Source of the DNA: an uncultured Parabacteroides sp.
Lineage (GTDB): Bacteria; Bacteroidota; Bacteroidia; Bacteroidales; Tannerellaceae
Direction: 5' to 3'
NCBI RefSeq assembly: GCF_905196875.1
Contig: NZ_CAJJWO010000084.1
Location: 1-21,568 of the forward strand
Length of the DNA stretch: 21,568 bases
Shown: positions 1 to 7,182 of the stretch, piece after piece
How positions within the stretch are numbered: position 1 is the first letter of the stretch
How the letters are laid out: the number at the start of each line of letters is the position of its first letter
Position numbers and translations under genes: made by a program
The notes under the pieces: model-generated
What the model was told of the DNA's origin: nothing
The model's database searches: none
The model's input: only the letters and a program-made list of their open reading frames with translations

Positions 1-252
1 AGAGCAATTAACCTACGCTCATTTCCAATAAATTACACTCTTTTCGTAACTTCAGTCTGCAAAAATACCATTATATATACATATAACAATGGGTATGGCT
101 TTCATTTTCTATCGGTAAATATTGCAGAAGGCGTTAATAAGATAAAAAACTTTATAATCGCGTCAATGTTTACGACAGTGCCGCCCTGTTAGGCTTACAT
201 CTACACTCAGGACATGCCTAGAAGTGAGCTTCGAAACTAGAAAATATTGAAC
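1..252. other. Non-coding left edge, no gene seen
   Basis: This is an A+T-rich stretch with stops in every frame and no convincing reading frame, tRNA or other RNA gene. The only possible signal is a minus-strand promoter (listed separately) that would serve a gene to the left of the window. It ends at the terminal hairpin of the composite inverted repeat. Confidence 0.5.
60..90 (-). promoter_or_regulatory. Possible Bacteroidales-type promoter reading left
   Basis: On the minus strand, TATTTTTG (67 down to 60) fits the Bacteroidales -7 consensus TAnnTTTG. ATTG (90 down to 87) lies 19 bp upstream and matches the -33 box TTTG at three of four bases. It would drive a gene beyond the left edge. 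The motif is short and the DNA is A+T-rich, so a chance match is quite possible. Confidence 0.25.
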
Positions 253-680
253 CTACTTTTGGCTTGATCCAAAAGTAGTCAAAAGATCAAGGCTGCACCT
301 GTCTCGCTACTCCGCATCCTACATTCGCTGTCGCCTCCGAACTCGCTTCGCTCAAACAGCGGATGCTCCTGCCGCTCACTCCGGCTGCTGCGCTTAACGC
401 TCGCCAGCTGAGGCCTTTCCAAGGAAGCGGAGCTTCCTCTTAGGATTGCCGATACTGCCTGTCAGAAAGGTGTCGGTATCGGCCATCCCAAAAGAACGCT
501 TTGCGTTCTCTAAAAGGCCTTCGGCGGGTGAGCGTCCGCGAAGGGGAAAGACGAAGCGTTAGGGAGGCTGCGCTGTTTGAGCGTAGCGAGTTCGCAGACG
601 ACAGCGGAGTCTTTCACCGTAGCAGCGAAGCCGGTGCAGCCTTGAACTTTTGGTTACTTTTCTTTCAAGAGAAAAGTAAC
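253..680. repeat. Composite imperfect inverted repeat with terminal hairpins
   Basis: The left end is a perfect 10-bp hairpin (253-262 with 269-278, 6-nt loop). The right end is a perfect 11-bp hairpin (653-663 with 670-680, 6-nt loop). Inside these, the left arm (about 279-400) and the reverse complement of the right arm (about 510-652) share blocks such as TCAAGGCTGCACC, CGAACTCGC and GCTCAAACAGCG, with divergence between them. The centre holds smaller hairpins at 422-438, 448-483 and 493-509. It resembles a repeat I recall as common between genes in Bacteroides and Parabacteroides. Its function is unknown; a transcription-end or repeat-element role is inference. Confidence 0.75.
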
Positions 681-781
681 ATTCAAATCTGACAAAAACT
701 GAAACTTCGATTCAAACGAATCATATTCCTAAAACCTTGACCCAAACAAAGACAATCATAAAACAAATATCAAAATAAGTC

Positions 782-1945
782 ATGCAAAAGAGAATTTTAG
801 CAGGGATTGCCGGCATAGGTTTGCTGGCGGTTCTACCGGCCTGTAGTGCCCAAAAGCAATCAGTAACGGAAGATATGTATGCGGCAGCCCGTACGGCACA
901 AACCGGATCGGAACCGGAGCAACAGGAAGTAAACACTCCTACCGGGCAGGCAACGAGAAATGTGGCAATACCTTTGTTGCAGATCGATGCCCAGGCAGTC
1001 TACAACCGAATGATCAATTACATTGCTCCGGATGAGGAACTGGCTCCGAAGGTGGTTTCCCGGCATATTTCCGTGTATGTCGATTTCCCGGCAGGAGGCG
1101 TATCGGTCAATCCCGGATATGGTAATAATCGGGCAGAACTGGTAAAGCTGGAAGAACATCTGAAGCCTCTTTTGCAATCTGATGGCGGTGGCGTAACGAA
1201 AATCCGCATCACCGGTTATGCCTCTCCTGATGGCAATACGAAAGAGAACGAACGCCTGGCGGGTAATCGCTCCATCCAGTTTAAAAACTATCTGCAGAAA
1301 CAGTTCAAATTGCCTGATAACGGGCTGGTTACGGTCGACTGGGTAGGAGAGGACTGGGACGGTTTGAAAGAGTTGATCTCTAAATCGGATAAGAAATACA
1401 GTAGCCGCGTATTGGCAATCTTCCAACTGACCGACGATCCTGATAGCCGTCGTAAACAGATCCGTGCAATAGATAACGGTGCTGTATATAAAGATATCGA
1501 AAAGAGTTTCTTCGGACGTCTGCGTCGTATGGAACTGACAGTAGAAACGCAGTCGCAAATCGTTTCTGCCGATAACTTCCAGTTGATAGAACTGATTTAC
1601 AGTCAACCTGACAAAGTATCCTTAACGGATTATTTTCGTGTTGCATCCCTGTATCGTCCGGGAACAGACCAATATCGGGAAGTGTATGAGCTGGCCGCTT
1701 ACACTTATCCTTCGTGTGTTGTAGTTCAGTTGAATGCCGCCGCCGCTGCTTTGTCGCAGGGTGATACCGAGTCTGCCCGTTATTTTTTCAATCAGGTAGG
1801 CGGTGATCAGCGTGCTTATAATAATCTGGGAGTTTTATCATTGATGGATGGCGATAAGGAAACAGCTATGTCTTATTTCAAGAAGTCACTTCCACAGAAT
1901 CCGAAACTGGCACGTGAGAATATGGAAGTTCTGATACAACGGTAA
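782..1945 (+). CDS. OmpA-like lipoprotein with C-terminal TPR-like repeats
   Basis: This is a 387-residue probable outer-membrane lipoprotein. Residues 1-21 form a lipoprotein signal peptide with lipobox LPAC, so Cys21 would be lipidated. Residues about 95-190 resemble an OmpA C-terminal peptidoglycan-binding fold, with a typical core ITGYASPDG followed by N-rich helical sequence and R-x-x-x-F/Y spacing. The last 80 residues contain TPR-like helices (AYNNLGVLSLMDGDKETA). Similar OmpA-like proteins occur beside fimbrial and envelope loci in Bacteroidales. The stop lies 8 nt before neuB, so the gene probably belongs to the same transcript, although a wall-anchoring protein is not a standard sialic-acid gene. 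ATG 782 is chosen because it starts the signal peptide. No clear -33/-7 promoter is seen upstream. The OmpA call is fairly sure; its capsule role is inference. Confidence 0.75.
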   Translation: MQKRILAGIAGIGLLAVLPACSAQKQSVTEDMYAAARTAQTGSEPEQQEVNTPTGQATRNVAIPLLQIDAQAVYNRMINYIAPDEELAPKVVSRHISVYVDFPAGGVSVNPGYGNNRAELVKLEEHLKPLLQSDGGGVTKIRITGYASPDGNTKENERLAGNRSIQFKNYLQKQFKLPDNGLVTVDWVGEDWDGLKELISKSDKKYSSRVLAIFQLTDDPDSRRKQIRAIDNGAVYKDIEKSFFGRLRRMELTVETQSQIVSADNFQLIELIYSQPDKVSLTDYFRVASLYRPGTDQYREVYELAAYTYPSCVVVQLNAAAAALSQGDTESARYFFNQVGGDQRAYNNLGVLSLMDGDKETAMSYFKKSLPQNPKLARENMEVLIQR

Positions 1946-1953
1946 CAATATTT

Positions 1954-2997
1954 ATGAAAAACGAATTAGTTATAGCCGGCCGGCTTGTCGGCCCGGCACA
2001 CCCTCCTTTGGTTGTAGCCGAACTGGGTATCAACCATGAAGGCTCGTTGCAGACTGCATTTGAAATGGTGGATGCGGCAGCTCGTGCAGGAGTGGAGGTG
2101 CTAAAACATCAGACACATATTGTAGAGGATGAAATGTGTGGAGTGGCGAAACAGGTAGTGCCCGGCAATGCCGACGTGTCTATCTACGAAATAATGAGCC
2201 GTTGCGCACTTTCGGAAGAGGATGAAATGGCCTTGCAACAATATGTGCAGTCGAAAGGAATGATCTTCATCAGTACTCCCTTTTCGCGTGCGGCAGCCGA
2301 CCGCCTTCAGCGAATGAATGTTCCGGCGTTTAAGATCGGTTCGGGAGAGTGCAATAATTATCCGTTGCTGGAACATATCGCCCGATTCGGTAAACCGGTT
2401 ATTTTATCGACAGGCATGAACACCATCGACAGTATTCGCAAAGCAGTAGATATTTTCAAACAATATCGTGTACCGGTAGCCCTTTTGCATACCACCAACC
2501 TTTATCCGACCCCTTCCAATTTGGTACGTTTGGGGGCTATGCAAGAAATGGTAGAGGCTTTTCCCGGCTATGTGTATGGCTTGTCCGATCATACAACAAA
2601 CAATCTGGCCTGTTTGTCTGCCGTGGCATTAGGAGCCTCGATAGTAGAACGCCATTTTACCGACAGAATGGATCGTAAAGGCCCGGATATCTGCTGCTCA
2701 ATGGATGAACAAACTACGTGTGAACTGATCGGACAAAGTCGGGTGATTTATTCAATGCTTGGCGGTCATAAAGAGCCGCTGCCGGAAGAGCAGGTGACAA
2801 TTGATTTTGCTTATGCTACCGTAGTAACGATCCGTCCGGTGAAAAAAGGAGAATGCTTTACGAAGGATAATCTTTGGGTGAAACGTCCCGGTGTGGATGG
2901 AATCCTGGCAGAATCGTATGAAAGTATCTTAGGCCGTAAAGCGGCTGTAGATATTGAGGGAGATACGCAGCTCTTGTACGATATGATTGAAAAATGA
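1954..2997 (+). CDS. neuB: N-acetylneuraminate (sialic acid) synthase NeuB
   Basis: This enzyme condenses ManNAc with phosphoenolpyruvate to give N-acetylneuraminic acid in the cytoplasm. The 347-residue length is normal for the family. The N-terminal TIM-barrel carries AELGINHEG (22-30), STPFSRAAADR, FKIGSGE and STGM, then the strongly NeuB-like TNLYPTP and GLSDHT. The C-terminal part (about 285-347) is the SAF/antifreeze-like lid that closes over the active site. It sits 8 nt after the lipoprotein gene and overlaps neuC by 4 nt (ATGA), so the two are translationally coupled. With a NeuC-type epimerase as neighbour, Neu5Ac is the likeliest product. A legionaminate or similar nonulosonate cannot be excluded, but no dehydratase or aminotransferase for that route is present in the window. 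Confidence 0.9.
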   Translation: MKNELVIAGRLVGPAHPPLVVAELGINHEGSLQTAFEMVDAAARAGVEVLKHQTHIVEDEMCGVAKQVVPGNADVSIYEIMSRCALSEEDEMALQQYVQSKGMIFISTPFSRAAADRLQRMNVPAFKIGSGECNNYPLLEHIARFGKPVILSTGMNTIDSIRKAVDIFKQYRVPVALLHTTNLYPTPSNLVRLGAMQEMVEAFPGYVYGLSDHTTNNLACLSAVALGASIVERHFTDRMDRKGPDICCSMDEQTTCELIGQSRVIYSMLGGHKEPLPEEQVTIDFAYATVVTIRPVKKGECFTKDNLWVKRPGVDGILAESYESILGRKAAVDIEGDTQLLYDMIEK

Positions 2998-4142
2998 GCA
3001 TGAAACGTGTACTATTTATAACCGGTACCCGTGCTGATTTCGGAAAGTTGAAGTCGCTGATAAAAGTGTTGGACGATCATCCGGATTTTGAAGTGTCGAT
3101 CTTTGTGACAGGCATGCACATGCAGCGTTTGTATGGATCTACATTTCTGGAGGTGGAACGTTGCGGCTGTAAATCTATATTCAAGTATCTGAATCAAACT
3201 TCGGAATCGACTATGGATCTTACTTTGGGAAAGACGATAGATGGTTTGTCTACTTATCTGAAAGAAAATCCGGTCGATCTGATTGTAGTTCATGGTGACC
3301 GTGTGGAAGCATTGGCAGGAGCCATTACAGGTAGTTTGAATAATATCCTTGTAGCTCATATTGAGGGTGGCGAATTGTCCGGAACGATCGACGAACTGAT
3401 CCGTCATGCAGTCAGTAAGCTGAGTCATACCCACTTTGTAGCCAATGAAAAAGCCCGAAGCCGTTTGATACAGATGGGAGAGCAGGAAGAGTCGGTTTTC
3501 GTAATCGGTTCTCCGGATATGGATGTCATGTTTTCCGATGCATTGCCTGCTTTGGAAACAGTAAAAGAGTATTATGAAATACCTTACGATACTTACGGAA
3601 TTGTGATGTATCATCCGGTGACTACTGAATATAAACAAACCGCTTTGCATGCCAATCAACTGGTGGATGCTTTATTGAAAGATACGCATAAGTATGTCGT
3701 GATATATCCGAATAATGATTTAGGTTCTCATTTGATACTGGAAGCCTATCAGCGTTTAAATAGTCATTCCCGTTTTCGCCTGATTCCTTCGATGCGTTTT
3801 GAATACTTCTTATCATTGCTGAAACAGGCCGCTTTTATTGTCGGAAACTCGAGTGCCGGTATCCGTGAAGCACCGGCTTATGGCATTCCATGCATCAATA
3901 TCGGCAGTCGTCAGCAGAATCGGGCTTGTTCTCCTTTTATTTATAATTCATCAGAAGATTCTGGACAAATATTGGAAAGCATAGCAGGAATAGAACAGAT
4001 AGCGGTAAAACCGGAATACACTTTTGGCAAAGGAAATAGTGCTGAAAAGTTTCTGGACTTATTGAGTACTTCTGCATTTTGGGATACTTCCAGGCAAAAG
4101 CAATTCAGAGATTTAGATAAAATTGAATACACTAAAATGTAA
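2994..4142 (+). CDS. neuC: Hydrolysing UDP-GlcNAc 2-epimerase NeuC
   Basis: This enzyme converts UDP-GlcNAc to ManNAc plus UDP, supplying NeuB. The 382-residue protein has the GT-B-like epimerase fold. Visible signatures are the N-terminal TGTRADFGK, HGDR at 100-103, HIEGGE from 122 followed by SGTIDE (typical of the hydrolysing NeuC branch rather than WecB), and the late NSSAGIREAPAYG. Its start overlaps the neuB stop (ATGA). A second in-frame ATG two codons in, at 3000, is equally possible. It is followed directly by the acetyltransferase gene. The combination with neuB and neuA matches the bacterial de novo Neu5Ac route known from E. coli K1. A legionaminic-acid variant (GDP-linked substrate) is less likely because the supporting enzymes are missing. 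Confidence 0.9.
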   Translation: MSMKRVLFITGTRADFGKLKSLIKVLDDHPDFEVSIFVTGMHMQRLYGSTFLEVERCGCKSIFKYLNQTSESTMDLTLGKTIDGLSTYLKENPVDLIVVHGDRVEALAGAITGSLNNILVAHIEGGELSGTIDELIRHAVSKLSHTHFVANEKARSRLIQMGEQEESVFVIGSPDMDVMFSDALPALETVKEYYEIPYDTYGIVMYHPVTTEYKQTALHANQLVDALLKDTHKYVVIYPNNDLGSHLILEAYQRLNSHSRFRLIPSMRFEYFLSLLKQAAFIVGNSSAGIREAPAYGIPCINIGSRQQNRACSPFIYNSSEDSGQILESIAGIEQIAVKPEYTFGKGNSAEKFLDLLSTSAFWDTSRQKQFRDLDKIEYTKM

Positions 4143-4146
4143 TAGC

Positions 4147-4848
4147 ATGTCGCAATCTTACGTAAGATTGTTTATCAAGCAAAGCTGCTTGATAAACACA
4201 ATTCGTAAAATAAAGAGTTGGATTGTTTTGTTCAGTCAAATAAAAATAAGTAGCTACATTCGATATAATCGTAAAATATGGCTTTATAAAAAGGCGCATA
4301 TAAAATTGCATAAAAGCTGTCGGTTAAGAATTGCACAAAATGATAGTTTGCGTCTGGGAGGTCCCTGGGAGCCGATAGGGAATAATTTTTATCCGGTTTA
4401 TTTTGACACTCATTTTGTCGCTTATAGAAATAGTACTATTGAAGTGGAGGGAATAGTTAATATACAAACCGGCTGTCTTTTTCGTATTCTGGAAGATGCA
4501 AAGCTCATAATAGGAGAAAATGTTCTATTTAATAGTTTTGGGATGGTGTATTGTTATGAAATGATTAAGATAGGAAATGGAGTTGTAATCGCTCCATATG
4601 TACGAATGAGGGATTCGGATGGTCATCATTTTGAATATCCGGGATATGAAAAAAAGGGGGTAATCCCCATTATTATAGAAGATCATGTTTGGATTGGGTT
4701 GGGAGTCACTATATTGAAAGGGGTAACTATTGGAGAAGGATGCGTTATTGCAGCAGGTTCGGTAGTTACGAAAAGCTTTCCACCTCGATGTCTGGTCGGA
4801 GGAAATCCGGCAAAAATAATTCGTGAAAATATTTTTTGGAATAGATGA
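4147..4848 (+). CDS. Hexapeptide-repeat O-acetyltransferase, possibly of sialic acid or capsule
   Basis: The protein has about 233 residues and a basic, poorly conserved N-terminus. From about residue 95 it forms a left-handed beta-helix: I-G-x-x-V-x-I-type hexapeptides, His160-His161 in SDGHHFE as the likely catalytic His region, then VWIGLGVTILKGVTIGEG, GSVVTK and the closing GGNPAKIIRE. Such enzymes move an acetyl group from acetyl-CoA to a sugar. Its place between neuC and neuA makes sialate or sialoside O-acetylation the natural guess (compare NeuD/NeuO/OatWY), but the substrate is inference. The reading frame is open back to a TTG at 4123, inside neuC. ATG 4147 is preferred; TTG 4189 is also possible because the first 15 codons are made of two palindromes. 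Codon use is clearly more A+T-rich than in neuB. Confidence 0.8.
   Translation: MSQSYVRLFIKQSCLINTIRKIKSWIVLFSQIKISSYIRYNRKIWLYKKAHIKLHKSCRLRIAQNDSLRLGGPWEPIGNNFYPVYFDTHFVAYRNSTIEVEGIVNIQTGCLFRILEDAKLIIGENVLFNSFGMVYCYEMIKIGNGVVIAPYVRMRDSDGHHFEYPGYEKKGVIPIIIEDHVWIGLGVTILKGVTIGEGCVIAAGSVVTKSFPPRCLVGGNPAKIIRENIFWNR
4153..4198. repeat. Palindrome plus 13-bp hairpin at the start of the acetyltransferase gene
   Basis: Positions 4153-4170 are a perfect 18-bp palindrome (CAATCTTAC/GTAAGATTG). Overlapping it by 2 nt is a perfect 13-bp stem, 4169-4181 with 4186-4198, closed by the 4-nt loop AAGC. Both fall within the first 18 codons of the downstream gene, just after the neuC stop. They could form an mRNA structure that hides or sets the start, or be an inserted repeat. 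The sequence shows the pairing; the role is unknown. Confidence 0.8.
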
Positions 4849-4886
4849 CAGACTTTATTCCGAAGAGATAATCAAATAGAAATAGT

Positions 4887-5579
4887 ATGAAGTATGTAAT
4901 TTTGATCGCCGCTCGTGGGGGATCGAAACGTTTTCCGGGTAAAAATATTCAACCTTTGTTAGGTAAGCCTTTACTGGCGCATTCTATCTTGTATTCGCAG
5001 CGTGTTTTGCCGGATACGGAGATTTATGTATCGACCGATAGTAAAGAGATTGCTGCTGTGGCCCGTGAATATGGGGCTGAGGTTATCGATCGTCCGAAAG
5101 AACTGTCGGGTGATTTGTGTACGAGCGATTCCGTATTGCAGCATGCTGCATCCGAACTCCTTTCGGCGAGAAAGGAGTTCGATTATATGATTCATATACA
5201 GGCAACGAATCCCCTTCGTCCTGAAGGAATGATGGAGGAAGCCTTGAGGCATATAGAAAGCGGACAGTACGACAGTTTGTTTACGGTAAGTCCTTTGGTT
5301 AGGAAGCTGGGGCGTTTGGTCAACGGAAAATTTGTTCCCTGGAATTTTGTGTTTGGCCAGCGTAGTCAGGATATGGAAACACTTTATTTTGAGAACGGTC
5401 TGCTTTATATCTGTCACCGTGATCTGATATTGAACGGACGTATCCGGGGAGACTCTTTGTATTCGCTGGTTGTCGACCATCCTTTCGGTTCTTTGGATAT
5501 CGATACAAAAGAGAATTTTGAAGAGGTAGAATATTATTCTATGAAATACCGGTATTTTGAAAATTATACAGAGGAGTAA
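4887..5579 (+). CDS. neuA: CMP-N-acetylneuraminate synthetase NeuA
   Basis: This enzyme activates sialic acid with CTP to CMP-Neu5Ac, the donor for the sialyltransferase downstream. The 230-residue length is typical of the catalytic domain alone, with no C-terminal esterase domain as in some NeuA proteins. It begins with the nucleotide-binding loop AARGGSKRFPGKN (8-20). IHIQATNPLR follows in mid-protein (family norm: LQPTSPLR), then FENGLLYI and FGSLDIDTKEN near the end, where the Asp pair is expected to hold Mg2+. The gap from the acetyltransferase gene is 38 nt. The next gene starts 1 nt after this stop. A pair of perfect inverted repeats lies inside the gene at 5137-5181. The family is certain; specificity for Neu5Ac over related acids is inferred from NeuC and NeuB. 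Confidence 0.92.
   Translation: MKYVILIAARGGSKRFPGKNIQPLLGKPLLAHSILYSQRVLPDTEIYVSTDSKEIAAVAREYGAEVIDRPKELSGDLCTSDSVLQHAASELLSARKEFDYMIHIQATNPLRPEGMMEEALRHIESGQYDSLFTVSPLVRKLGRLVNGKFVPWNFVFGQRSQDMETLYFENGLLYICHRDLILNGRIRGDSLYSLVVDHPFGSLDIDTKENFEEVEYYSMKYRYFENYTEE
5137..5181. repeat. Palindrome plus 11-bp hairpin inside neuA
   Basis: A perfect 14-bp palindrome (5137-5150, TGCAGCATGCTGCA) is followed after 2 nt by a perfect 11-bp stem (5153-5163 with 5171-5181) around a 7-nt loop. The encoded protein is of normal length for NeuA here, so this is not an obvious insertion. The order and size resemble the pairs at 4153-4198 and 11901-11961. The function is unknown. Confidence 0.75.
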
Positions 5580-5580
5580 A

Positions 5581-6594
5581 ATGTGGTGTTTAAAAAAATA
5601 TAAGGCAATTGCATATCTACCTAATACTTACGCCCTGTTGCAGTATTATCTGCTGGAACCTTATAAAGCAGAGGATACACTTTTCTTTATTCAGGATAGT
5701 TTCCCTAAAGAGGTGGCCACCCGATTACCGGTAGCAAAAAATGCAGGTCCATTTTTTCTATATAGTAACTATTTTTTTTCGCCAATGATCCGTTTTTATT
5801 CTTTCTTGAATCATAAGACTCCGGTTTATCTGGGAGGAGAGCTTCAGTTTACAAGCCTTTTCCTAAAATGCTTTGATGTATGTTTTTATCTGGAAGACGG
5901 GGTGGTTTCTTATGAGATAGTTTGTAATAAAGAAAGATCGGTTATACAAAAAAGAAAAGTTAGATCGGGGTGGTTAGGCCGATGGTTATTGGGTGATCTG
6001 TATCCTATCCTGGGGCAGGCAGAGAATGTACAAACTGTCTATTTAACCGGGATTCTGCCGATACCGGAACCGATTGCACATAAAGTAGAGTTGATCGATC
6101 TGAAGTTACTATGGCAACAAAAAGATTTGCAGCAAAAAGAAAATATATTGAAAGTATTTCTACCGGAAGGTTTCGATAAAGACAGACTGGTCGGTTGTGA
6201 AACTTTATTACTGACACAACCTTTTAGTGAAGACTTTGGAGAATGTTTTCCGGAACAGGAAAAGATAGATATATACCGGAAATTATTATCCGGCTATGAT
6301 GAATCGAAAGTATTGATAAAAGTTCATCCCCGGGAAAAAACAGATTATTCGTGTTATTTTCCCCAGGCAAAGATATTGCGAACATCCTGTCCGATGGAAC
6401 TATTGATGCTTTTGGGTTTACATATAAAAAGAGCAGTCAGCGTTAATTCGACAGCTATTTTTAATCTGGGTAATTCTGTTGAGAAAATAATCAGTGGATA
6501 TGATGTTTCTCCGGCCTTAGCTAAAGAAGCGAAAAGACGCGGATTATATGATGGCATATCAAATGGATCCGAAAATAAACAGGGATACTTTTGA
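5581..6594 (+). CDS. Sialyltransferase-like glycosyltransferase with EDG, HP and ST motifs
   Basis: This 337-residue protein probably transfers sialic acid from CMP-Neu5Ac to the growing capsule unit. It shows the set of short motifs known from bacterial sialyltransferases of families GT38, GT52 and GT80: (D/E)(D/E)G as Glu105-Asp106-Gly107 (in YLEDGVVSYE), HP as His249-Pro250 (in IKVHPRE), and the late Ser290-Thr291 pair in VNSTAIF. The acid and His are the expected catalytic base and CMP contacts. The frame is open to a TTG at 5557 inside neuA. ATG 5581 is chosen because GAGGAG lies about 5 nt upstream and the gene then starts just after the neuA stop. A polysialyltransferase of the GT38 type is an alternative. 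Overall fold and motifs fit; the linkage cannot be read from sequence. Confidence 0.72.
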   Translation: MWCLKKYKAIAYLPNTYALLQYYLLEPYKAEDTLFFIQDSFPKEVATRLPVAKNAGPFFLYSNYFFSPMIRFYSFLNHKTPVYLGGELQFTSLFLKCFDVCFYLEDGVVSYEIVCNKERSVIQKRKVRSGWLGRWLLGDLYPILGQAENVQTVYLTGILPIPEPIAHKVELIDLKLLWQQKDLQQKENILKVFLPEGFDKDRLVGCETLLLTQPFSEDFGECFPEQEKIDIYRKLLSGYDESKVLIKVHPREKTDYSCYFPQAKILRTSCPMELLMLLGLHIKRAVSVNSTAIFNLGNSVEKIISGYDVSPALAKEAKRRGLYDGISNGSENKQGYF

Positions 6595-6627
6595 ATGTGA
6601 AATACTAATATTTTGCATTCAAAAGTA
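6586..6627. repeat. 19-bp hairpin straddling the sialyltransferase stop codon
   Basis: Positions 6586-6604 pair with 6609-6627: 12 perfect outer base pairs, two G-T wobbles, then 5 perfect pairs, with the 4-nt loop CTAA. The stop codon 6592-6594 lies in the left arm. No run of T follows on either strand, so it is not a classical intrinsic terminator, though it could still end or protect the sialic-acid transcript. It marks the border with the DNA-enzyme block. Confidence 0.75.
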
Positions 6628-6783
6628 CCTTATTTCAGCATCAAAAGTATATACCTTTTTTCTGGATAAACGTACAAAGCGAAACTGTTCTTCCCGGCCG
6701 ATAGGAAGAACAATTATGAACAAAAAATTTTTTACAGCTTCTGCGGAGGAACTCATTTGTCGTTTCCCCGTTTTGCGGAAAGC

Positions 6784-7182
6784 ATGGATAAAGCTCCCGA
6801 TAAGGAGCAACTGATCATTGAATGTGCCCGTTTCCTGAAAAAAAAGGAAATTCTTGAAAAGAGATCATGGCGTATTTTTGCGAAACGATTCTTTGCCTGC
6901 TACAAAGAACAGATCCTGGTTTATTATGGCTACCAGCCGCAGGATGCCGGACGTCCGCTCGTACAGGTGAATGATAAATACCTGTTTCTTGCCGTGATGG
7001 CTGCCTTATGTAAAACCGGAAAAATAGACGATAGCCAGAAAGCGTTGAGTGAAGTGCTTTATGCCGGGTTTGGCCTGGAGCTAGAAGTTTCGACCATTCA
7101 GAGGCAATTGTCTGAGATTCTATCAGAATACAGTAAGTTATTCGATTATATAGCGAAGTTCAAAAAAGACGATTTTAAATAA
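6784..7182 (+). CDS. Small protein of unknown function, possibly DNA-linked
   Basis: This is a 132-residue soluble, charged protein (from ATG 6784) that I do not recognise with certainty. It has a helical N-terminus rich in Lys and Glu, then VNDKYLFLAVMAALCKTGKI and a last third (KALSEVLYAGFGLELEVSTIQRQLSEI) that reads like a helix-turn-helix. It faintly recalls the C-terminal end of the RteC regulator family of Bacteroides conjugative transposons; this likeness is by eye only. The start is uncertain: the frame also opens at TTG 6757, which has a good GGAGGA 6 nt upstream, and an overlapping frame starts at ATG 6716. It precedes the winged-helix and helicase genes, so a regulatory or DNA-binding role is plausible but unproved. 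Confidence 0.55.
   Translation: MDKAPDKEQLIIECARFLKKKEILEKRSWRIFAKRFFACYKEQILVYYGYQPQDAGRPLVQVNDKYLFLAVMAALCKTGKIDDSQKALSEVLYAGFGLELEVSTIQRQLSEILSEYSKLFDYIAKFKKDDFK

Noticed and set aside
253..680. Invertible promoter of the Bacteroides capsule type
   Set aside because: The arms are long and diverged where invertible promoters are flanked by short exact repeats. No TTTG/TAnnTTTG pair is present between them, and no invertase gene is nearby. The single TACTTTTG at 254-261 has no -33 box.
501..692. Plus-strand frame of 63 codons inside the inverted repeat
   Set aside because: It lies wholly in one arm and the centre of the repeat, has low-complexity Arg/Ser/Glu content produced by the repeated DNA, and shows no protein-family likeness. 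It is the type of false gene often called in this repeat.
860..1606. Long minus-strand frame of 248 codons opposite the OmpA-like gene
   Set aside because: The plus-strand gene has a signal peptide and recognisable domains. The antisense product is rich in Cys, Arg and Phe with no known motif and is a codon-bias shadow.
6586..6627. Classical Rho-independent terminator
   Set aside because: The stem is long but A+T-rich, and neither strand has a T-run after it. It is listed as a hairpin of unknown role.
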